From positions 128,525,891 through 128,589,890 of the forward strand of contig CM043947.1 of NCBI GenBank assembly GCA_014529385.2: 64,000 nt of DNA. The letters run 5' to 3'. A program made the translations under genes and the position numbers. This document shows, piece by piece, positions 59,099-64,000 of the stretch; the first letter of the stretch is position 1; every line of letters begins with the position of its first letter. Below the pieces are notes generated by a model. It did no database searches. It was given only the letters and a program-made list of their open reading frames with translations, and was not told where the DNA came from. Source of the DNA: Adiantum capillus-veneris (taxonomy: Eukaryota > Streptophyta > Polypodiopsida > Polypodiales > Pteridaceae).

Positions 59099-59595
59099 AC
59101 TTTAGAGCACTAAACCATATCACTATCAAAAATAGATTTCATATACCATAGGTAGAGGATTTGTTTGATAAGCTATCAGGCTCTACCTGCTTCAGTAGGA
59201 TTGACCTTGAAAGTGTCAATCATCAAATAAGGATAGTGAATCAAGATATTGTAAAGACTGCTTTCTGCAAAACATTTGGTCTTTATGAATATCTTGTCAT
59301 GCCTTTTGGCTTGACAAATGCTCCAACCACATTCAACCGCCTAATGGAGAAAATTTTTAGGCCCTATCATAAGTTTACTGGAGTATTCTTTGATAATATC
59401 ATCATCTACTCCAATTATCTTGAGGAGCATAAGCAACGCCTCCAGGTAATCTTTCAATCTTTGAGGGAGAATGAAATTTTTATTAACCAAGAAAAGATTG
59501 AGTCTTTCCTTCAAGAGATTCAGTACTTAGGTCATCTCTCAGGATGGTATCTGTATGGATCAATCAAAGTTAGAGGTAATAAAAGTATGGCCTAA
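59099..59595 (+). pseudogene. pol: target gypsy reverse transcriptase, catalytic Asp to Asn
   Basis: 59099 onward reads DFRALNHITIKNRFHIP, then a TAG near 59150, then EDLFDKLSGSTCFSRIDLES, VMPFGLTNAPTTFNRLM, and the catalytic box GVFFDNIIIYS. The consensus box is F-V-D-D: the second Asp is Asn (AAT), a G-to-A change that should abolish activity. It ends in the connection region IESFLQEIQYLGH, where the frame breaks at 59595. Confidence 0.87.
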
Positions 59596-59807
59596 CCCAA
59601 GGAATCTACATGAGCTACGAAGCTTTATTGGTATGTACGCATACTATAGATGCTTCATAGAAAATTTCTCTCAAGTAGCAAGACCGTTATGACTTAACAA
59701 AGAACATTAAGTATTCATGGACTACTAAAGAGAAAGATTGTTTTGACAAGCTTAGAGAAAAGCCTAAAGAGAAAAATGATTTTGACAAGCTTAAAGAAAA
59801 GCTCACC

Positions 59808-60293
59808 ATTAGGGAAAATTTGGACTCACAAAGGGGCCTTATAAGGAGTTTGACTTCAACTCCCATGTCCAAAATGGGCGTGCAGTAAATTTTTTGCAAA
59901 TCAACTCTAAACTTGGTGGAGATTTGACAGCTAGAATCTACTCTTCAAGCTCTTTCTATTGATATATAGCACGCCATGAGATTCCTCATATTTTGAAAGA
60001 TTCTATTTTTGATTCTCTTGTGATGTGACAACTCCGTCTAGAATCTAGAGAAGAGATGTGACAACTCCGTCTAGAATCTAGAGAATCAAAAATAGAATCT
60101 TTCAAAATATGAGGAATCTCATGGCGTGCTATATATCAATAGAAAGAGCTTGAAGTGTAGATTCTAACTGCTGTCAAATATCTACCAAGTTTAGAGTTGA
60201 TTTGCAAAAAATTTATCGCATGCCCGTTTTGGACATGAGAGAGGAAGTCAAACTCCTTCTAAGGTCCCTTTGTGAGTCCAATTTTTCCCTAAT
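59808..60293. mobile_element. 486-bp inverted-repeat (foldback) element
   Basis: The left arm (59808 onward, ATTAGGGAAAATTTGGACTC) and right arm (ending 60293) are long imperfect inverted repeats of roughly 215 bp, meeting around a centre at 60022-60085 that contains a 33-bp direct repeat of GATGTGACAACTCCGTCTAG and following bases. It splits the gypsy RNase H. GCTCAC lies at 59801-59806 and again at 60307-60312, a possible target-site duplication. No coding. A related arm fragment is at 18596-18640. Confidence 0.85.
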
Positions 60294-60314
60294 TCTCCCG
60301 GCTAGTGCTCACAC

Positions 60315-60940
60315 TATCGGATCTCTCAAAGCCATTTGAGGTCCAATGTTATGCTTGTGGAGATTGCCTTGGAGCAGTCTTTCTTCAAGAAGGGCAAGCC
60401 ATAGCATATGAAAGTCAAAGACTCAATACCAATGAACGAGTCTTGGGAATATATTAAAAAGAGCTACTAGCTGTTTTACATGCCCTCGCCACATTGAAGC
60501 ACTATCTTTTCGGGACTCCATTCATCCTATGAATGGACCACTAAAGTCTCAGGTATTTCATGACACAAACCAAGCTTTTCAACAAACAAATGAGGTGGGA
60601 AAATTTTCTTTTGCAATTCAATTTTCATATTGCTCATATTGTTGGTAAGCATAATCAAGTGGCCAATGCACTATCACGACGACCAAGGGCAAATGCGGTG
60701 TCTATAGCACCTCACAATAATCTATCCTCCATTATAGATGAGTATGCTACTGATCCTGATTTGAAGGACATAATATCAGCCCTTGCCTTAGGGAAGAAAG
60801 AGGAACCATTCATCTTGCACGATGGTTATCTTCTCCATTGCAACAAGCTATGTGCTACTCACTCCCTTCGTGAGAAAGCGATGTATGAATCCCATGCTCC
60901 TCCCTATGTGGGGCATAGAGAGGTTCAACCTACTCTTTGA
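60315..60940 (+). pseudogene. pol: target gypsy RNase H to integrase zinc domain
   Basis: 60317 onward reads SDLSKPFEVQCYACGDCLGA in one frame; the usual C-D-A-S motif is C-Y-A-C, so the first catalytic Asp is lost. After stops, 60560-60940 continues as FNKQMRWENFLLQFNFHIAH, HIVGKHNQVANALSRRPR, and enters the zinc domain at HAPPYVGHREVQPTL before a stop at 60940. A second half of the zinc motif (CMVCQKKK) is near 61000 in another frame. Confidence 0.84.
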
Positions 60941-61720
60941 GGAGTAGAGACATATTTTTATTGGCCCACCATGAAAGTAGACATACAAGAGTATGTTTCA
61001 AAATGTATGGTATGCCAAAAGAAAAAGTATGATAGAGGAAAGCACCTTGGATTACTCCAACCATTGTCAATTCCTAATTCTTCATGGGAGAGTATATTCA
61101 TGGATTACCTAAGTCTATCCTTGGGAATACAGGGATATGGAAAATAGTCAACAGGTTTAGCAAGCAAGCACACTTTATTCCTGCCAAAAAGACTATTAAG
61201 ACACACCAAATGGAAACCCTCTTCATATCTCAGATTTTCAAACACCATGGATTTCCATCATCCATCATGTCAAATAGAGATCCTAGAATGACCAATAATT
61301 TTTGGAAAGGTCTCTCTGAAAATGTAGGTACAAGGCTGAATTTCTCTTCATCTTATCACCCACACGGCGGATGGCCAAAGTGAGATAGCTAACCTTACAA
61401 TTCTCAATCTACTAAAAACCTCTGTCATAGAAGTAGATCAATGCTCACAATGGGGAAAGTACTTATCGCTTGTAGAGTATGCGTACAATAATATTGTCCA
61501 TACTAATACAAGAAAGGCTCCTTTTGAGATTTAGGGAAGACCAAAAAGTCCCTTGTTGCTTAAAGTACATGGGAAGATCTTCGTTACCGATGAGTATAGC
61601 CGTAACCTACAAGAATCTTTCCAAAATATTAAGGAGCCTATATCCATCTATCAACAAAGGAAAAAAGATATTGCTATAATAAGCACTCATTCGTCTTCAA
61701 AGCATCATCTATAGACCAGG
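60941..61720 (+). pseudogene. pol: target gypsy integrase core, catalytic Asp lost
   Basis: 61000-61383 reads CMVCQKKKYDRGKHLGLLQP, IFMDYLSLSL (first core Asp kept), KIVNRFSKQAHFIPAKK and SSIMSNRDPRMTNNFWKGL. In the last, the consensus S-D-R-D is S-N-R-D, so the second catalytic Asp is Asn. At YHPHGGWPK the frame shifts and the Glu segment is lost. 61384-61720 continues in pieces (SQWGKYLSLVEYAYNN, APFEI). Not functional. Confidence 0.82.
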
Positions 61721-62446
61721 TACACATATATATCATCAGATACATATATTGCAATCTGCATTGCTACTTCTTGTGCTTTCCAGGTTCCAGGGGAGGTGTG
61801 GCCATACGGCGGCTTGACACCACTCGCATGTATTGCAGATTGATGTTCTCTGATTGTGGGTCTCCTAGTTGTGAGTCACGCTAGCAGATAGACCACCGCA
61901 GCGGTCATAGGGCAGTGATTGGTCTATTGTAGGATGTATGCTAGTTTTGGGCAGTTTGCTGAGCCATCTGTGAGGGTCGTGTGTGAGGTTTTTTTGAAGC
62001 CAAGCACTGGGGGCTGGGTTACCTAGTGTGAGGTGGATTAGGTTGTTGGAGTTCCTTTCTACACGCGTCCTCTTCGGTGACTTTTATCCCATAGGATGTA
62101 TGACTTTGTGTAGACACTAGATTGCATCTTATGCGTCAGGCGATTGAGGCATTGTTCAGGGTTCTGTCATCGCCCAGACAGGAGACAATGCATGCTTACA
62201 GGATAGCATATTACACAGATTTTCAGATTTGTCACTGGTCAGCTATTTATGATTGTTTTTTTAGCTATCTTTTGGTTTTTAGAGCTCAGTTTATAGGGGA
62301 GACTCTGTCAAAAATTTTCAAAATACTGACACTTCCTGAGGAGAGGTGTTCAACTTTTTGTTTACAGCTTGTTTACTATGTATAGAGGCCAGTTTACAGG
62401 GGAAACTGTGCTAGATTTTTCCCCAGAAGTAAACAGTTTGGCAGAT
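61721..62446 (+). other. probable LTR/leader sequence before copia C
   Basis: 61971-62044 (TGAGGGTCGTG ... GTGTGAGGTGGATTAGG) is similar to the reverse complement of 6721-6789, which lies just upstream of gypsy 1 gag. It is therefore an element end or leader. No initiator-Met PBS was found, and the boundary between this and the copia leader is unclear. Confidence 0.4.
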
Positions 62447-63069
62447 ATGGCATTTTCTCAAAGTGAGACTCTTTACAACATAAAGAAGCTAGATAGCACA
62501 AACTTTCCATTCTGGACGAAGCAGATTTGGCAGGTTTTGGTGCAGAAAAAACATGTGAAGCCACTGAAGCTCAAAGGGGAGAGACCAGAAGGTATGGCTA
62601 AAGATGAGTGGGAAGAGCTTGAAGAGTTAGCTTGTTCCACAATCATGCTGACACTGGTAGAAAATGTTTACTTCAACATAGCAGAAGAGACTACAGCGTA
62701 TGGCGTATGGAAAAAGCTATGTGGTATGTACGAGAAACAAAGTGCTTCTTCTCAGATTTACTAGCTCAAGAAATTGGTGGATTTGAAGATGAAGGAAGGG
62801 ACAGCCATGTCAAATCATCTCAATGAATTTCACACAATTTTCAGCCAGTTAACAACACAGGAGATAGTCTTTCTAGATTCAGTGAAGGCTATGTTTCTCT
62901 TAATCACTTTGCCAGCAGACAGTTGGGATACTTTTCGTACAACGTTAAGTAATTCTGTCGCACCAAAAGGTCTTACAAGTGCCAATGTAGAAGGCAGCTT
63001 TCTCACAGAGGAAGTGAACAGGAAGAACATTGACAAAGGCAAAGGCAACAGTGCTTTGGTTGTTTGAGG
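62447..63069 (+). pseudogene. gag: copia C gag
   Basis: Starts MAFSQSETLYNIKKLDSTNF (ATG at 62447) and runs with ERPEGMAKDEWEELEELACS, TAYGVWKKLCGMYEKQSASS; a TAG at 62761-62763 replaces the Trp codon seen in copia A (VYWLKQL), a G-to-A change. The same region continues as VDLKMKEGTAMSNHLNEFHT, FLLITLPADSWDTFRTTLSN and GLTSANVEGSFLTEEVNRKN, with a TGA at 63065-63067. Gag is otherwise complete up to the knuckle. Confidence 0.87.
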
Positions 63070-63500
63070 GAGACAACAGTGTTAAGAGAAGAAGGGTAAG
63101 AAGGCACAAAACCGAAGTAAGTCTCGTGATTCGAAGTCAAAGGATGACATAGAATGCTACCATTGTGGCAAGAAGGGTCACATAAAGAGAGACTGTACGA
63201 AGTAGAAACAAGAAAAAGGAAAAACAAGGAGTTTTGAACAAGATGAAAAGAAGAGTTTAGTGAAGATTGAAGAGGTGAATGTCACAGGATCTGATTCAGA
63301 CAGTGATTTTGGTATAGCAGCTGGTGACATCTTCCTCACAAGAAATCTTGATTTTTTTTTCTTGGCTGCAGAGGATGGACATGCTATGAGTGATTGGATT
63401 ATCGACTCAGGGGAATCTTTACATGTTTCTCCGCACAAAGAGTGGTTTACATCATATGTGGCTACTAAAGATTATGTCAGACTTGGAAATGAGTAGGTTT
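63070..63500 (+). pseudogene. pol: copia C knuckle, linker and protease
   Basis: 63150-63200 encodes an intact knuckle, ECYHCGKKGHIKRDC. A Lys-rich linker and acidic segment (GSDSDSDFGIAAGDIFL) follow, then the protease loop WIIDSGESLHVSPHKEWF: D-S-G is kept, the next Ala is Glu. A stop at 63494-63496 breaks the domain. Later pieces (NVRHVPAIQTSLISTGKLDD) continue it in the same general order. Confidence 0.84.
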
Positions 63501-64000
63501 GTGACATACTTGGAGTCGGAAATATGCAGTTGAAGTTTTAGAATGGCTCTTCTTTATGGCTCAAGAATGTCAGACATGTTCCAGCAATCCAAACGAGCTT
63601 GATCAGTACAGGAAAGTTGGATGATGCGGGTTATGTGATAGTTTTTTTGGAACAACGCTTGGAAGATCTCCAAAGGTTCGATGACTGTAGCACATGGCAG
63701 CAAGTCAGGAGCTCTGTACACTTTACATGTTTCAGAGGTTAAAAACCATGTAAAGTGTGTCACTCTGGCATCGTAGACTGGGACATATGTCAAAAAAAGG
63801 AATGGAAATACTTTCTCATTATGGTTATTTGCCTGGATTTTTATTTCAAGATTTCGAGTTTTGTGAGCATTGTGTTTATGGTAAGCAAACACAGGAACCG
63901 CACAGATCAAAGAGGAATCGTAGGGACAAACGGTTAGCTCTTGTGCACAGTGATCTATGCAGATCAATGCCTAGTTTGTCACTGGGGGAAGCAGCATACT
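63501..64000 (+). pseudogene. pol: copia C protease end and pre-integrase region, partial
   Basis: 63501-63640 holds the protease C-terminal block with a TAG at 63538-63540, then GKLDDAGYVI. 63640-63900 is the GAG_pre-integrase part in broken frames, and 63860-63990 the zinc/early core region (FEFCEHCVYGKQTQEPHR and LALVHSDLCRS in shifting frames). The window ends before the core Asp pair can be followed. Confidence 0.65.

Larger units (their letters stand above)
58748..61720 (+). mobile_element. target Ty3/gypsy element, right part, decayed
   Basis: Resumes the protease frame of 48604-48684 after CAAGC: FKMGEIVTIDGDFKG and later ISRLYHEDVILGAPW (the ILGxxW end of the protease). It continues with RT (59099-59595), RNase H (about 59680-60640, split by an inverted-repeat insertion), integrase zinc domain and core (60880-61383) and further integrase to about 61720. 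Motifs (HIVGKHNQVANALSRR, RFSKQAHFIPAKK) are those of plant chromovirus-type gypsy elements. Several catalytic residues are changed. Neither LTR was identified. Confidence 0.88.
62447..64000 (+). mobile_element. Ty1/copia element C, truncated by window end
   Basis: Gag, CCHC knuckle, protease and the start of the integrase region occur in copia order. It belongs to the same lineage as copia A (18.9 kb) and copia B (24.9 kb), judged from shared gag blocks (LWKKL/VWKKLCxMYEKxSA, VDLKMKEGTxMS). Several stops and frameshifts are present. The 3' part lies outside the window. Confidence 0.88.

Overview
The window looks like nuclear DNA of a land plant with a large, repeat-rich genome. Fern, lycophyte, bryophyte or gymnosperm are all possible and I cannot choose among them from sequence alone. 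The evidence is dense Ty3/gypsy and Ty1/copia retrotransposons with plant-type primer binding sites, long (GA)n, (CA)n and (CT)n microsatellites, AT-rich spacers, and no recognisable host housekeeping gene. Almost every open frame is transposon-derived and decayed. Many in-frame stops sit where the family consensus has Gln, Arg or Trp, the pattern expected from C-to-T decay of methylated DNA.

Layout. 1-1592 is non-coding. 1593-6672 (minus) is a nearly complete Ty3/gypsy gag-pol held in one frame apart from single stops and one gag frameshift. A presumed shared LTR (about 6673-8013) joins it to a second, shorter gypsy pol remnant (8034-9375). 11313-15130 (plus) is a well-preserved Ty1/copia element with both LTRs, PBS and PPT; it keeps gag and RT-RNase H but has lost protease and integrase. 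18.9-22.76 kb (plus) and 22.76-24.9 kb (minus) are two decayed copia elements abutting head-on. 25.9-27.5 kb is a cluster of microsatellites.

27.5-35.5 kb holds two convergent, multi-exon, decayed genes. The plus gene encodes a protein with a transposase-like D-D-E/D pattern; the minus gene encodes an unrecognised charged, cysteine-containing protein. Both have intron-like gaps filled with minisatellites built on the same TTTGGTAC word. 36.05-37.36 kb is a probable non-autonomous TIR element. 38.2-44.9 kb is a tandem duplication of a 3.25-kb non-coding unit, with a third partial copy. 44.9-45.5 kb is the 5' end (LTR, PBS, leader) of a minus-strand copia element.

48,685-58,747 is a complete LTR element of about 10 kb with a perfect 5-bp target-site duplication (CAAGC), inserted into the protease gene of an older gypsy element whose coding sequence resumes at 58,748 and runs to about 61.7 kb. 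The inserted element has a tRNA-Asp-type PBS and one long gag/protease-like frame, but no RT or integrase. Its 2.7-kb leader carries six copies of a long perfect or near-perfect palindrome, a 23-bp perfect hairpin, and a segment matching the 5' half of tRNA-Asp, the same tRNA its PBS would recruit. This leader is the most unusual structure in the window. A 486-bp inverted-repeat (foldback) element sits inside the older gypsy RNase H region. The window ends in a third copia element (62.4-64.0 kb) cut off at the edge.
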